Part shown: one piece after another, positions 23,252 through 34,751 of the stretch
Position numbering within the stretch: position 1 is the stretch's first letter
Layout of the letters: the number at the start of each line of letters is the position of its first letter
NCBI GenBank assembly: GCA_036365455.1
Contig: JAWQUS010000016.1
Span: 13,105,001-13,169,000, forward strand
Direction: 5' to 3'
Source of the DNA: Macrosoma leucophasiata
Taxonomy: Eukaryota; Arthropoda; Insecta; Lepidoptera; Hedylidae
Length of the DNA: 64,000 nt
Translations under genes and position numbers: made by a program
Notes under the pieces: generated by a model
The model's input: only the letters and a program-made list of their open reading frames with translations
The model's database searches: none
What the model was told of the DNA's origin: nothing

Positions 23252-23464
23252 TGTTATATGGAATGGTAAATTATCACTGAGTAATTTAAACACCGATGTC
23301 ACTCAGAATCGGAATCTACGCGGTATAACGCTAAAATTTCGAAAGTACTCAAAACACCTAAACTGTACAGAAAATCCATGTAGTTGGTACTGTCTTTGTC
23401 GAGTATTAACTAATGGTTGAACCCATATAAGCGATATGTATGATCATGTTTATCAATAACTTTG

Positions 23465-23575
23465 ACTGGTGGTAGAGCTCCAGACGGAACTCGCGGGCGT
23501 AGGCACCACCGCATTACCTAACGTACTTGCCACTAAACGGTAGTGTTCAGCACTATCTTGTTCCGGTTACTATCA
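23465..23575 (+). mobile_element. SINE family A, 5' fragment
   Basis: ACTGGTGGTAGAGCTCCAGA through to TGTTCCGGT, then the sequence diverges. The 3' half is missing. Confidence 0.6.
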
Positions 23576-24103
23576 GTAGGCGGTAGGTACACAGACGTCC
23601 AATTATTATCAGACTTTAAGTCTAATAATAAAGTTTCAATATAATTCAAACTCTATCTAATAACTCCATTAATGTTAGAATTTCTATTTAAAATAACCAA
23701 GTGTAAGTCGAAATTCAAATTTCGTAATCTACTAAAGTGACGAGTTACGTAAAGGCTTCTTTTAAAATTGCGAAATGTATTCCGCGTTCGCATATCTTGT
23801 TGTTTCAGCGGTAGGGACCCCGGTCTAAAGCTGCTGACTTATCTGAGTAGAATATTGAGCATCTATTCATATACAACACAACTTCTAGATAACTGGTACG
23901 CTGGTTTGGTATTTGCATGTATATAAAGGCAAACATGTAATCTGAATCCTTACATGTTTTATGGATACTTGTATAGAGAAACGCGTTAAATTTGGTGTGC
24001 TTCTATTTTAGCGGACTACAAAAAGGGAGGAGGTTCTATGTTCGATTGTAAGTATTTTCTTTGCATAAAACCGCAGTGCGGCCTTAGCCCGTACCATGAC
24101 GTA
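23576..24103. other. Intergenic sequence, nothing recognised
   Basis: No gene or repeat supported. Confidence 0.5.
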
Positions 24104-24393
24104 TTTTTTTTTATGTGAAGGAAAGGGCAAACAAGCATGCAGCTCACATTGATGTTAAGTGATGACTGCAGCCTACAGACACACACACAAAGACCAAGGT
24201 CAAAATGCAGATGCAGTGGTAACCACTCCTGAAGCCTAATGTGTTATGCCTCTGTGCCGGACATTACAGGGCCGTACATTACCACCTGACCGGAACACGA
24301 TAGTGCTGAACACTACCATTTAGCGGCAAGAATATTAGGTAATGCGGTGGTGCCTACGCCCGCGAGCTCTGTCACTGGAGCTCTACCACCAGT
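24104..24393 (-). mobile_element. SINE family A, full length
   Basis: T-run at 24104 to the conserved ACTGGTGGTAGAGCTC end at 24393. Confidence 0.75.
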
Positions 24394-24465
24394 GTAAATA
24401 TTATAGTGTTATTAGTATTATAGTGATTCAAGATCAAGAAACAATTTAGCTTGGCTTATGGAATA

Positions 24466-24715
24466 CCAGCTGTGCCCGCAACTTCGCCCGCGTGAGAATT
24501 TATGATTGTTCAGTCGGACGAAGTCGTGGGCGCAGCTAGTATAAAAGTAGCCTAAGTTACTCCTTATTCCATCAGCTATCTGCCAGTGAAAGTCCTGTCA
24601 AAACCACTACAGCCTTCCCCAAGATGAGCCCCGCCAAACAGAGAGACAGACAGACAAAAATTGTAAAAAAAAAATTACAAACAGACACTCCATTTTTATT
24701 TATTTGTATGTATAG
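24466..24715 (-). mobile_element. Non-autonomous Helitron, TCTATACAAATAAA family
   Basis: Minus-strand 5' end at 24715 (TCTATACATACAAATAAATA) and 3' end at 24466 with CTAG mutated to CTGG. A subterminal palindrome (GCCCGCAACTTCGCCCG against CGGACGAAGTCGTGGGC) lies at 24474-24530. Confidence 0.65.
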
Positions 24716-25091
24716 ATATTACCAATTTCTTTTAGGCAAGTTCCTTTTACAGAATCGTAAACGTTTTTAACGACTTCAAAAAAGGAGGTTCTTATTTCGA
24801 CCTGTATGTCGAGTATATAAGTTTGTGTGCGATTATCTCGCGTTTGGCTGATCCGATTTTAATGACTTTAGGTCAGGTCCTTGTCCCGCCGAATGTTCAG
24901 ACTTGTCGTTATTTTTAATGTTTACGGTGGCACTTATGTTATTCTATATAAATTACTGTAAGTTAGTTCGTACACTTCGTACACCCTGCCATTCATTTAT
25001 TTAGTTAAATTCTCTCATTTGCTGTTGTTTGCCTGGAAGAGGTCGCTCGTTTAGGGATAAGGGCATCAATTGTACTCGAAATATGGTAAAC

Positions 25092-25269
25092 TAGCTGTCG
25101 CCCACGGTTTAGCCTGCGTGGATGTCGTTTTATAAATAACTAAGTAGCCTATGTCTCTCTCAAAGTCAGCTCTATCTCTATACCAAATTGCATTAAAATC
25201 GGTTTAGTCGTTTGGACGTGAAAAGGTAACAGATAGACAGACAGAGTTACTGTCACATTTATAATATTA
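25092..25269 (+). repeat. 190-bp ACTAGC-type repeat, hit by mariner copy 2
   Basis: From ACTAGCTGTCGCCCACGG to ATAATATTA, where the mariner begins at the terminal TA. Confidence 0.55.
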
Positions 25270-26546
25270 GGTTGGGGAAAAAGTTTCTTCGCATTTTTTA
25301 AGATAATTCAAAACATTTTTTAATATAGTTTATTTAAATTTAACTAAAGTATGTATGTACCATTTTGTTCGATAACCTTTTGCCATCTTGTAGGTAGGGA
25401 CATGATCCCATTGCTATAAAAATTTTGGGACTTCTCATCAAAATACCGCCACAAGTGGATTTGGCAGTCCTCTCGTGATGTTAACCTAACATTGCATAAA
25501 GAATTCTGAAGAGACCGAAACAGGTGGAAATCTGAAGGTGCAAGGTCAGGACTATACGGCGGATGCATTAACATCTCCCAGCCAAACTCTCTTAATTTTT
25601 GCTGAGTGGCTATAGATGTGTGAGGTTATCGTTAGCGTTATCATGATGAAACACCAGACCCCTTCTGTTGATCAATTCCGGCCGCTTTCTCTCAACTTCT
25701 TGCTTTAATCTCATCAGTTGTTCGCAGTAGAGTTCAGAATCGATAGTCCTGCCTGGTGGTAATAGCTTATAATGAATAATGCCCTTCCAATCCCACCACA
25801 CACACAACATCACCTTACTGCGAGTTAACCCGAGTTTCGCCACAGTCTGTGAAGCCTGACCGGCCTTTGACCACGACCTTTTTCGCACGTTCTTGTCGTA
25901 CGGGATCCACTTTTCACCACCAGTTATCAGCTTCTTCAAAAATGATTCGGTTTCATTACATCGTAATAAAGAATCACAAATGAGTACACGGTTCATTAGG
26001 TTTCTTTCAGTGAGCTCGTTAGGTACCCAAATCTCGAGCTTTTTTTTGTACCCAGCTTTTTTCAAATGCGCCAAAACTGTTTTGTGATCAATTCTTAGTT
26101 CTTCAGCTACGTCGTAACTACTGATATGTCGATCTTTGCTCCACTTTTTTAAAAATTGCATCCATTTTATCCGTAATAGGGCGACCAGAGCGAGGTGCAT
26201 CTTTGACATCAAAATTTCCGGATTGAAAACGCTTAAACCAAATTTGTGCTAGTCTCACAGACACTGCACTAGGTCCATAAACATCGCAAATTTTTTTCGA
26301 GGCTTGCGTTGCATTTTTCCTTTTTTGTAGTAAAATTTTAAAATGTATCGAATTTCTTCATTAGATTCACTCATCTTGACAACGAAAAACAAATGAAAAT
26401 CACACATTTGCCTACTTTGAATTTGGAATTATGTTCTTTAAAATTTTAACTTTCAATGAAAACCAGACAGATACAAATACTACAACCAAAGAAATTTTAT
26501 TACAAGTTCATATATACTATAATGCGAAAAGACTTTTTCCCCAACC
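25270..26546 (-). mobile_element. mariner transposon, copy 2, disabled
   Basis: GGTTGGGG ends flanked by TA on both sides (25268-25269 and 26547-26548). 1277 bp and nearly identical to copy 1 along its length. Confidence 0.95.
25344..26371 (-). pseudogene. mariner transposase, broken
   Basis: Two frames (26212-25610 and 25574-25344) cover most of the transposase. Frame breaks lie near 26150 and near 25620, just after HHDNA, where extra bases disrupt the frame. The first catalytic residue is lost: ITGDEKW reads ITGGEKW. The SPDLAP motif, mutated in copy 1, is normal here. Doubly inactivated. Confidence 0.92.
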
Positions 26547-26988
26547 TATTATTATATAAGTAGGGATTCTCACTTGTTATGGTAAATATGTTTATTTTTT
26601 TAATTAAGCCTTTATTTAGACATAAACAACTGTTTGCTTACCTCAAAAATAAAAATAAAATAAAATATTCTGTGTGTATTTCATTTTTTGATGATGTACA
26701 AATAAAGATTACTGTTGTTGTTGACTATAAAAAATCAAAGTACGGCCGCTTACCGTAAAAAATGCCGTCACAGATTAAAGTTCCATGCGATCGTTATCAC
26801 TTTAGTCACTTCAAATCTAAAAAAATAAGATTGAATGTACGTTGTTAATGTGCACATGGCCTTAGTGTGTGGCCAGTCTGCGAGGAAACCGCGTTTGCCT
26901 GCGCTCGTAGCCGCTGCCTCTTCACGTAATTAATCTTTGCTCCAATTGGGACTAGAATATTATAACATTTTTTAAATCTTTTTCTTGT
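26547..26988. other. AT-rich sequence with the first of three TTAAT-TTTGCTCC blocks
   Basis: TTCACGTAATTAATCTTTGC at about 26923 recurs in altered form at about 27867 and 28020. No gene seen. Confidence 0.45.
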
Positions 26989-27277
26989 TCTTTTTTTTAT
27001 GTAATGGACCTGGCAAACAAGCATGCAGTTCACGTTGATGTTACGTGATGACTGCAGCCTATAAACACCCACACAAAGACCAAGGTCAAAATGTAGATGC
27101 GTTACCACTCCTGAGGCCTAAGGTGTTATGCCTCTGTGCCGGAAATTACGGGGCTGTCCATTACCACCTGACCGGTACAACACGATAGTGTGAACACTAC
27201 CATTTAGCGGCAAGTATATTAGGTAATACGGTGGTGCCTACGCCCGCGAGCTCCGTCACTGGAGCTCTACCACCAGT
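26989..27277 (-). mobile_element. SINE family A, full length
   Basis: T-run at 26989-26998 to ACTGGTGG end at 27277. Confidence 0.75.
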
Positions 27278-28903
27278 AAAAAGAGATTGTTTTAGAGATG
27301 CATGTTGATTTCCTGCGTCACGAAAATATGATTGTAAGTGGGTTGTGGATACATACGATACTACGATGATTAGAATGCACAAATTGTAGAAAACATATTT
27401 GCGGTTTTTCTCGCGTGGTCACGGGCAGACGGTCGACTGATTTCAATGAAAGTTGTGTATATTTCAGTGGGTTCAAGGATGCCACATATTTATGAATTCG
27501 ACCAGATAGTTGGCTCAGCGATCGGGTAGGATAAAGTCACTAGGGTGCACAGTTTATTTCTTTAAATTTGAGTTAGCAGGTTAGCTAAATTACCAGACGA
27601 TATTACATTAATTTCTGTGAATTATGGACACTGAGTCACGTTGTAAATATACGTTTTGTTTAACGATGGTTGAGTTTTGCCAGGACGGCGATAGGTTTGG
27701 GACTAGTGGAATAAACTCCTTTTTACCCAAAGGTTTACTGGTAGACAATGCCTTTTAGTAGCATTAAGTCCATGTAAGCACATTTCTGTGTGTGCAATAA
27801 AGTTAAATAACTAAAAATAAAAAAATAAACACGGTCGTGTTTGGCTCTGGAATCATCCGCAGCTTCGTATAATTAATATTTGCTTCAATTTTTATGAGTC
27901 CAGAACTACGAGTAAGTATAAGTAGTTTAAAATTTACAATAGTTATTCAGTATGGTCACACTGCGAGAAGTTCGCGTTGGCGTATGGATGGAGCAATGGG
28001 ATAAGCGGACTTGCGAGACTCTTCACATAATTAATGTTTGCTCCAATTATTATGGGACTAGAAGTGTTATCTGATTCGGTTAACGTCAATCTGATAGGCA
28101 CAATGTACTCGTATTACGTGGCTGATTTCCTAAAATGTTGGTATTTATCACTACAAGTCAAAGCAGTAAGTAATGTACTGCATAGTCTCTTTCAGATTGA
28201 TTTCAATCGAGTCGTATAACACGGCCGGCAGAACATTGAAACATTTTTCCAAATTTTTTTTTCACTTCGTGCGTAACTACGAACTGTGGTAAATCAACCT
28301 CGCGTGCTACAACAACCATTATGAAGAACGAAGTAAAGACGTAGGTATATTTATAATAACGATGAAAGCCAAGCCGTGTATTAGCTTAGATTAATTATTC
28401 ATATTAATCAAACCAAATATGCGCTTTGAATATATTAACGAGAACTTTCTACAAAATGAAATACAAATGTGTGATTTATTATTTCCAGGATTATATACGA
28501 GTAGGTAGATATGTATTACACTCCATAATACATGCAAAAAAATATTATACAGTGCCTCTCCTGACATCACAAATTAGTACTATCCATAAACTTACATCAA
28601 AAAATAAGTAACGCTACCGGTGGCTGTAAATAGAAGTCTAAAATAGAACAAATAAAAAAATATTACAAAATGATTATTTTAAAATTTAAGTTTATTGTAG
28701 AAAAACCGTAACTCGTCAATCGAACCTATCGGTATAATTTTCACCAATCATAATCACTGTAAATTCTATTCGTTCTGACAACACGGCTAACCTTTTCGGC
28801 CTTTCTTTCACACGGGATTCGATTCTGATGATAATGATTTTTACTATAACGTCCTTAAAGAAACACATGCACCATTAACGGTATCCTACAAAGGAGCGAA
28901 ACA
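27278..28903. other. Intergenic sequence with two more TTAAT-TTTGCT blocks
   Basis: ATAATTAATATTTGCTTCAA (about 27870) and ACATAATTAATGTTTGCTCC (about 28024) repeat the 26923 block, each followed by a GGGACTAGAA-like phrase. No coding evidence. Confidence 0.45.
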
Positions 28904-28911
28904 GTAGGTAT

Positions 28912-29860
28912 CAGTGGCGATTTCTCTAAGATGGCGCGTTTCGCGCCGCCTTACCATAATTTTTAAGCATTAAAATGTAAATAATCATATATTCACAACC
29001 TTATTGCTTTACACAGGTACAACAATTAATTGCATTTTATGAGCGCTGCGGTCTTCTATGACGAACGCAACTCGCGATTGTCGTTGCGTTCGGTCGGCGC
29101 CAAACGCGGCCGTTGAAAGTCGTTCGACGCCCGCGCCCCGCCCCCTCAATCGCCTAGTATTACTCACAGAGTTAGAAACGCGGGTCTGGCACTGTGAATG
29201 GCGCACGACCTAACGATTTTTCGCATGTTTTTCATGATAGTGTAGATTTGTGAGTTTTTTTTTATGGAATGGAAGTGGCAAACAAGCATGCAGTTCATAT
29301 TGATATTAAGTGATGACTGCAGCCTATAGACACCCACACAAAGACCACGATCAAAATGCAGATGCGTTGCCACTCCTGAGGCCTAGGGTGTTATGCCTCT
29401 GTGCCGGAAATAATAGGGCCGTACATATTACCACCTGACCGGAACACGATAGTGCTGAACACTACCATTTAGCGGCAAGTATATTAGGTAATGCGGTGGT
29501 GCCTACGCCCGCGAGCTCCGTCACTGGAGCTCTATCACCAGTAAAAAACGTTTGTTACGTTTTCTATCTTTCTATTGATTTAATTGACTTTTTATTTAGT
29601 AATTAAACACTAAAATAGCGAAAAAATATCAGCTATTTCATACAAAAATGAAAATGTCAAATTGTATGAAATTTCTTTTTTGCGATTTCAAAGTAGGTTC
29701 TTCAATGAAAGAAAGTTGATCAGATTGACCGTCTGAAGAAACGGTTTTCAGGTTTTGCGCACTTAATTAACACTACACCCAACACAACACTATACTACAA
29801 CTACCCCACTACAACAAAAGCTCGAGCCACCCCAATTATAAACACCAGGAATCGCCTCTG
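28912..29860. mobile_element. hAT-type non-autonomous transposon with 8-bp target duplication
   Basis: Flanked by an exact 8-bp duplication, GTAGGTAT, at 28904-28911 and 29861-29868. Terminal inverted repeats are CAGTGGCGATTTCT (left) and CAGAGGCGATTCCT (right, reverse complement). Eight-base duplications with CAGNGGCG ends indicate the hAT superfamily. A SINE (29255-29542) interrupts it, so the original was about 660 bp. A GC-rich patch at 29060-29145 lies inside. No transposase. Confidence 0.85.
29255..29542 (-). mobile_element. SINE family A nested in the hAT element
   Basis: Full-length copy, T-run at 29255, conserved end at 29542. Younger than the hAT insertion. Confidence 0.75.
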
Positions 29861-29868
29861 GTAGGTAT

Positions 29869-30235
29869 GTAAATTAGTGAAATATTTGTCAGAATGCTTA
29901 AATGCTTACAATTTTATTGTACCTCTATTTAAGATTCAATTAAGTGAATGCTTATTAGTTAACTTAAACTAATTGTTACCAATAAACTACAGTCAAAACA
30001 CGTAGTTTTCTCTCTTCGGGTGCTAACCCGGTTTGTTTCAGTGGCAATAATATTTCAATTACTTAGCCGAGTAAATGGCTCAATGAGATCGAAATTGCGA
30101 CATGCCTCGCTAAATGCGTTCAACTATTTTGCATTCTAAACGGTTCTCTTGTAGTATATTTACGCTAAACATTTATAAAGACGAGCTTTACCCGCGACTT
30201 CATACGCGATAACGCGTAATCATTGGTATTCCAGT
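29869..30235. other. AT-rich intergenic sequence
   Basis: 30030-30150 (CAATAATATTTCAATTACTTAGCCG) recurs with changes at 31365-31460 and 34998-35070, another unassigned dispersed repeat. Confidence 0.5.
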
Positions 30236-30665
30236 AAAAAAAAACCGGCCAAGTACGAGTCGGACTCTCACACGAGGGGTTCCGTACCATCATAGGCAGC
30301 GGCAGATAAATTAGGCAATGCAGTGGTGCCTTTTTTTATATGTTATTGAACTGGTAAAAAAGCATGCAGTTCATATTGATGTTAAGTGATGACTGAAATT
30401 TTTAAGGTTCTACCTATTTTATAATATTGTATATTACATTGGGCAAATATACGAAATTTTAGTATTTTATTTTTGTATTTGTTGTTATAGCGGCAACGGA
30501 AATAGGTATATAATTTGTGAAAATATCAACTTTCTAGCTATCACGGTTTATTGGACACAGTCTGGTGACAGAGAGACAGACGGACTGACACTGCAGACAC
30601 ATCGGAGGCTTAGTAAAAGAGTCCCGTTTGTATCGTTTACCGCTTTTACGTACGAAAACCTTAAA
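30236..30665 (+). repeat. ACCGGCCAAGTACGAG-type lepidopteran repeat
   Basis: Starts AACCGGCCAAGTACGAGTCG and includes GGGGTTCCGTACC, TTGTTATAGCGGCAACGG, CTAGCTATCACGG and GAGTCCCGTTTG. A family A SINE fragment (about 30320-30400) interrupts it. Other pieces occur at 31880-32215 (minus) and 63826-63890. Confidence 0.6.
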
Positions 30666-30722
30666 ATTAGGCTAGGTACCTACCTAGCCTAATTTAAGAC
30701 GTGCCTACCTAAGCACGTCTTT
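30666..30722. repeat. Two adjacent hairpins
   Basis: TTAGGCTAGGTA with TACCTAGCCTAA, then AAGACGTGC with GCACGTCTT, form two neighbouring perfect stems. Confidence 0.75.
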
Positions 30723-31172
30723 TTTTAGGGTTCAAAATATTACCATTTAAACATTTCAGCCCAATCTACTGCAGGGTTTGGTCGTGAAATTTTTTATTTT
30801 TAATTCCTAGTCCTGCTGGCGTTTAGCCGGACGTTAAATACTTAAGTGGTCACATTGTGGTATAATAAAAATGCTTGTGAATTTTTCGCAGTGGAATTGA
30901 ATTTTAGAAACTTACAAGATCACAAAGAACTTACAGCGTACATCGATCTTATGTTAACGCGAAGTTTTCTTACTACTCGGAGATGAACTCAATTCGATGC
31001 ACTTATAACGAAGGACACCGCGTGGTTTTGCGGAAACTGCTGATTTAACAAATATGGTATATAATATAAAAAATATAAATATATACTGACCGTACAAACA
31101 TTGTGAGGCTTTTCTGTACACTACTGTTTATTGGATTACAACAGAAATGTATAAATATACCCGTAATAAATA

Positions 31173-31279
31173 TCACAGAGGCCAAAGATCTTAGGCCTCC
31201 GTCTATAGGCTGCAGTCGTGACTTAACAGCCATGTGAACGGGTTGCTTGTTTGCTACCACCATCATATATAAAAAAAAC
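31173..31279 (+). mobile_element. SINE family A 3' fragment
   Basis: CTATAGGCTGCAGTCGTGAC to the A-run at 31271-31279. Confidence 0.55.
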
Positions 31280-31468
31280 TTCATACTTATCCTTAACCAG
31301 TTTGATAACACTCAATCTAAGTAAAGATCCATTCCACTTATTAATTGCTCACGTTTGTTTCCCCAGCAATAATATTTCAATTACTTAGCCGTGGAAATGG
31401 CTCAATAGAATCGGAACTACAACACGCCTCGCTGAATCAGCTCAACTATCTTGCATTGTAAACGGTTA

Positions 31469-32812
31469 TCTATACTTATAATAAAACTGTAGAAGTGTAA
31501 ATTCTGTACATTAAAAATATTGAAAAAATAAATACCATGATACTAGATCGATACCGAACTTACATATGTGATTAGAAAATTTTTTTGTCTGTCTGTCTGT
31601 CTGTTTGTTCAAGCATCACATAAAAACTACAGGTCCGATTATAATGAAACTTGGTATGATTATACTTTAACCTTTGGCGCACAACACTGGGTACTTTTTA
31701 TCCCGGAAAAAGTCTGTTTGTCTCTGTGTTTGTGTACGCTAATTTCAGAAACGGCTTATTCGATCTGCGGTTTTCACTAATATATTGTGGTAAGTTTCAC
31801 TTAATATTTAGTGTTTGTTTCCTGTGAATCGGATCAGAAATAAAAAAGTTATGACAATTTAAAGAATCGTATCGAATATTTTTAAGCTATTCGGTATCTT
31901 AGTTCTATCTTTTAGGGGATTTCGTACCTAAAAGGTAAAAACGGACCCTACGGATTACTAAATCCACCACTGTCTGTCTGTCTGTCCGTCCGACCGTCTG
32001 TCTGTAACAGTCTTTGATTCACGGGTATATGACAGTCACCAGGCTGTATCTCATAAACAGTGATAGTGATAGCTAGAAACCTGCCATTTTCACAAATTAT
32101 GTATATCTGTTACCGCTATAAAGACAAAATTAATTACTAAAAATAAGAAAATGAAAATGTTAAGGGTTCCAAGGGGGCATACAATAAAGGTGTTTAATTT
32201 TTTCGTATATTTTTTGATAATAACGGCAGCAAGTGATGGTGGTGATGGTATTGGTGGCGTTGCTGGCATTGGTGGTGTTGGTAGTGGTTGTGGTGACGTT
32301 GGTGTCATTGATGGCGTAGGTGTTTGGTGATGTTGGTGTTGGTGGTGGCGTTTGTGGTGGTGGCGGTGGTGGAGGTGGTGACGATGGTGGTGATGGTGGT
32401 GGTAGTGTTGGTGGCATTGGTGGTTAAGAATGCACAACGTAAATATTCAATTTTTCACTTCTACCAGCTCTTACGGAGTGCATATTTATTATGTATAGAT
32501 CTATCTTTCATCTTTCATTCTCTGTCAGTAGCACTAATTGACTGAAACTTTACAAAACTCTGTAATAATTGTCTATAAAAAAATATTATGCATAGAAGTT
32601 TAAAATGGCCTTCTCGAAACACATATATAACAAATTTTTCGCAATCCTAGCAGCCTGTGTGCTTTTGTCCCCGATGGCCATACGTCTAATATCGTGTACA
32701 GAGAAGCATACTGTAAAGTAGATTTTTTAGCTACCCAAAATTATTATCCGAAAGCGCTGCCCAAAGACCCAAAGTCACTATTCCACGCGAACAAAGTCGC
32801 AGGCACAGCTAG
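31469..32812 (+). mobile_element. Non-autonomous Helitron with GGT-rich minisatellite
   Basis: Starts TCTATACTTATAATAAAACT after an A and ends GGCACAGCTAG before a T. 1344 bp. It contains a minus-strand fragment of the ACCGGCCAAGT repeat (about 31880-32215) and the GGT-rich tract. Conserved blocks match the Helitron at 2036-3998. No Rep or helicase. Confidence 0.8.
32231..32426. repeat. Degenerate GGT/GNT minisatellite
   Basis: Irregular repeats of GGTGGT, GGTGATGGT and GGCATTGGT. Low-complexity frames on both strands are chance. Confidence 0.85.
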
Positions 32813-32920
32813 TATTGTTATAAAATAATACCGTGCTCATCGTTGGACAAGGGCGGCCCAGGACCGTTGGTTGTAGCAATCTTTGGAGGAGGTTTTGTGC
32901 AGCAAGGGATGTGTTTTTGC

Positions 32921-33180
32921 TTTTTTTATGTAATGAAAGTGGCAAACAAGCATGCAGTTCACATTGATGTTAAGTGATGACTGCAGCCTATAGACACCCA
33001 CAAAAAAACAAAGGTCAAATGTAGATGCGTTACCACACCTGAGCCCTAAGCTGCTATGCCTCTGTGCCGGAAATTACCGGAACACGAACAAGTGCTGAAC
33101 ACTACCATTTAGCGGCAAGTATATTAGTTAATGCGGTGGTGCCTACGCCCGCGAGCTACATCACTGGAGCTCTACCACCA
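32921..33180 (-). mobile_element. SINE family A, slightly deleted
   Basis: T-run at 32921 to GGTGGTAGAGCTC at 33180. A short internal deletion removes the block between GGAAATTAC and CGGAACACG. Confidence 0.72.
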
Positions 33181-33800
33181 ATTGATGATACCTGTATGTA
33201 TTTACCACGTATTTACACTGAACCTGTAGTCTATGGATGATATGGATGGTGTATAATATAAAGACAGAACGACCAAGTTATTAAAAAAAAATTGTGATAC
33301 ACTAAAATTGGCGATAAAATCTGCTAGATCGCTTTATGTCAAACGAATGCTGCATACTACCATATCAAAAAAAAAAACACTTTTTAATGTGATATTTAGG
33401 TAACCATTGAGGTCATCGACGATAGGAGCTGCGTTGTGTGGTCGATGATTGAGGCATTATATTAAAATAAAGTAAATAATTTCAAATATCTTGATATTTT
33501 AAAAAATAAACACTGACAAACAAACTTAAATTGTGTCATTGTAAAACAGTTGTCCCCATACATTAACAGGAACAACCACTTTACCAACCGCAAATAAGTT
33601 TTTCGCTTTGTTTTTGTAATCTTATTAGAAGTTTTCGATTTTCCTTTACTTGCGCTTTGAGACATTGCTTTTTACCAAATTTCACGATAAGGTAAACGGG
33701 CAGGACCCAATAGGTTTTTCATTCCCTTAATAATATATGAAAATATGCTCATACACAGCCGTATGTTTATATTGCGTTGACCTATAAGTTTTTATACTCT
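33181..33800. other. AT-rich intergenic sequence
   Basis: Nothing recognised. Confidence 0.5.
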
Positions 33801-33832
33801 TACCCCCTTATTCATAAACGTACATTAGATAA

Positions 33833-34645
33833 GTTCTTTTCTTTCTTTCTTTCTTTCTTTTGATTAATGGCAACTACCAACTTTTAAGGGTAATTCTGCC
33901 AAAGTCCGGTGATAGAAGAGGCACAAGTGAAAGGAAAATGCCCGGTAGAGATGAAGGCTTTGTATCCAATGCAATTATTTCGCGTTTTGGTATCTACAAC
34001 AAAAGACAAAGACAAACACATAGGGTTAAGTTAGTATTAACAAAACAAATATAGTTAGTAGAAACATATCAACACAGATTACAATTTAATATCATTTACA
34101 CGGATGTATTTACAAAGAATATATACAAAAGGGGAATTGACACGCATAAGAAGGGAGTTTAAATTGGTAGGAAGAGGGATTTTTGGCGGGAGATGGGAAT
34201 ATAGGGAATTCTGGTTTAGATAACAGTTGAAAAATATATGATCCGGGGTCCCTTCATCCAAGCCACACTCGCAGATAGAGCTGTCCCTAATCCTTAATTT
34301 GTGCAGGAATACAGGTGAGCATACATGACCCAAACGTAGACGGCATATGGTAGAACATGATCTTTTGTCAAGCTTTCGGAAGTTACAAAACCAGGGTTTG
34401 ATGGGGATGGAAGGTTGAATTCTAGCATAATTTTTTCTCTTAATTAGTTGTAAACGCTCCCATTCTTTTTGCCATTCTTTAGCCAATTGAACTGTCGATA
34501 AAGAAATGAGATCATGACAGAAAGACTTATTATGGTTAGAGCAACCGCTATTGATAGCCAACTTTGCACACTGATCAGCCGTCTCGTTTCCAATGATGCC
34601 ACAGTGACTAGGTATCCACGCTAAAATGATGTTAATAGCTATAGA
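33833..34645 (-). mobile_element. 5'-truncated LINE with GAAA tail, nested in the MITE
   Basis: Minus-strand element that ends in a (GAAA)n tail at 33836-33861 and encodes only the C-terminus of its ORF2. The short 3' UTR is 33862-34078. The upstream junction is with MITE sequence near 34645. Confidence 0.75.
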
Positions 34646-34675
34646 ATGTTTTGTCTTTGACAGTTGCATTGTCAA
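34079..34675 (-). pseudogene. LINE ORF2 C-terminus: RNase H end plus zinc knuckle
   Basis: A 198-residue frame. WIPSHCGIIGNETADQCAK is the last active-site region of a retrotransposon RNase H domain. Further on, CECGLDEGTPDHIFFNC is the cysteine-histidine knuckle typical of RNase H-bearing LINEs of the I/R1/Jockey group. The first dozen codons are host MITE sequence read through, not LINE. The reverse transcriptase and endonuclease domains are absent, so this is a dead 5'-truncated copy. Confidence 0.85.
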
Positions 34676-34751
34676 ATGTGCAGGACAAAAAAAGACAATG
34701 GAGAGATTAGCAACACTTTAGCTAAAATACCTACGTTTATGAATTAAGGGG

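Larger units (their letters stand above)
33803..34751. mobile_element. TA-flanked MITE split by a LINE fragment
   Basis: Ends CCCCCTTATTCATAAACG and (right, reverse complement) CCCCTTAATTCATAAACG, with TA on both sides. The undisturbed relative at 47595-47740 shows that bases 34645-34751 and 33803-33832 are MITE, and that everything between is an insertion. Confidence 0.8.

Noticed and set aside
32090..32545. His- and Pro-rich or Val-rich frames
   Set aside because: Low-complexity translation of the GGT-rich tract in a Helitron.
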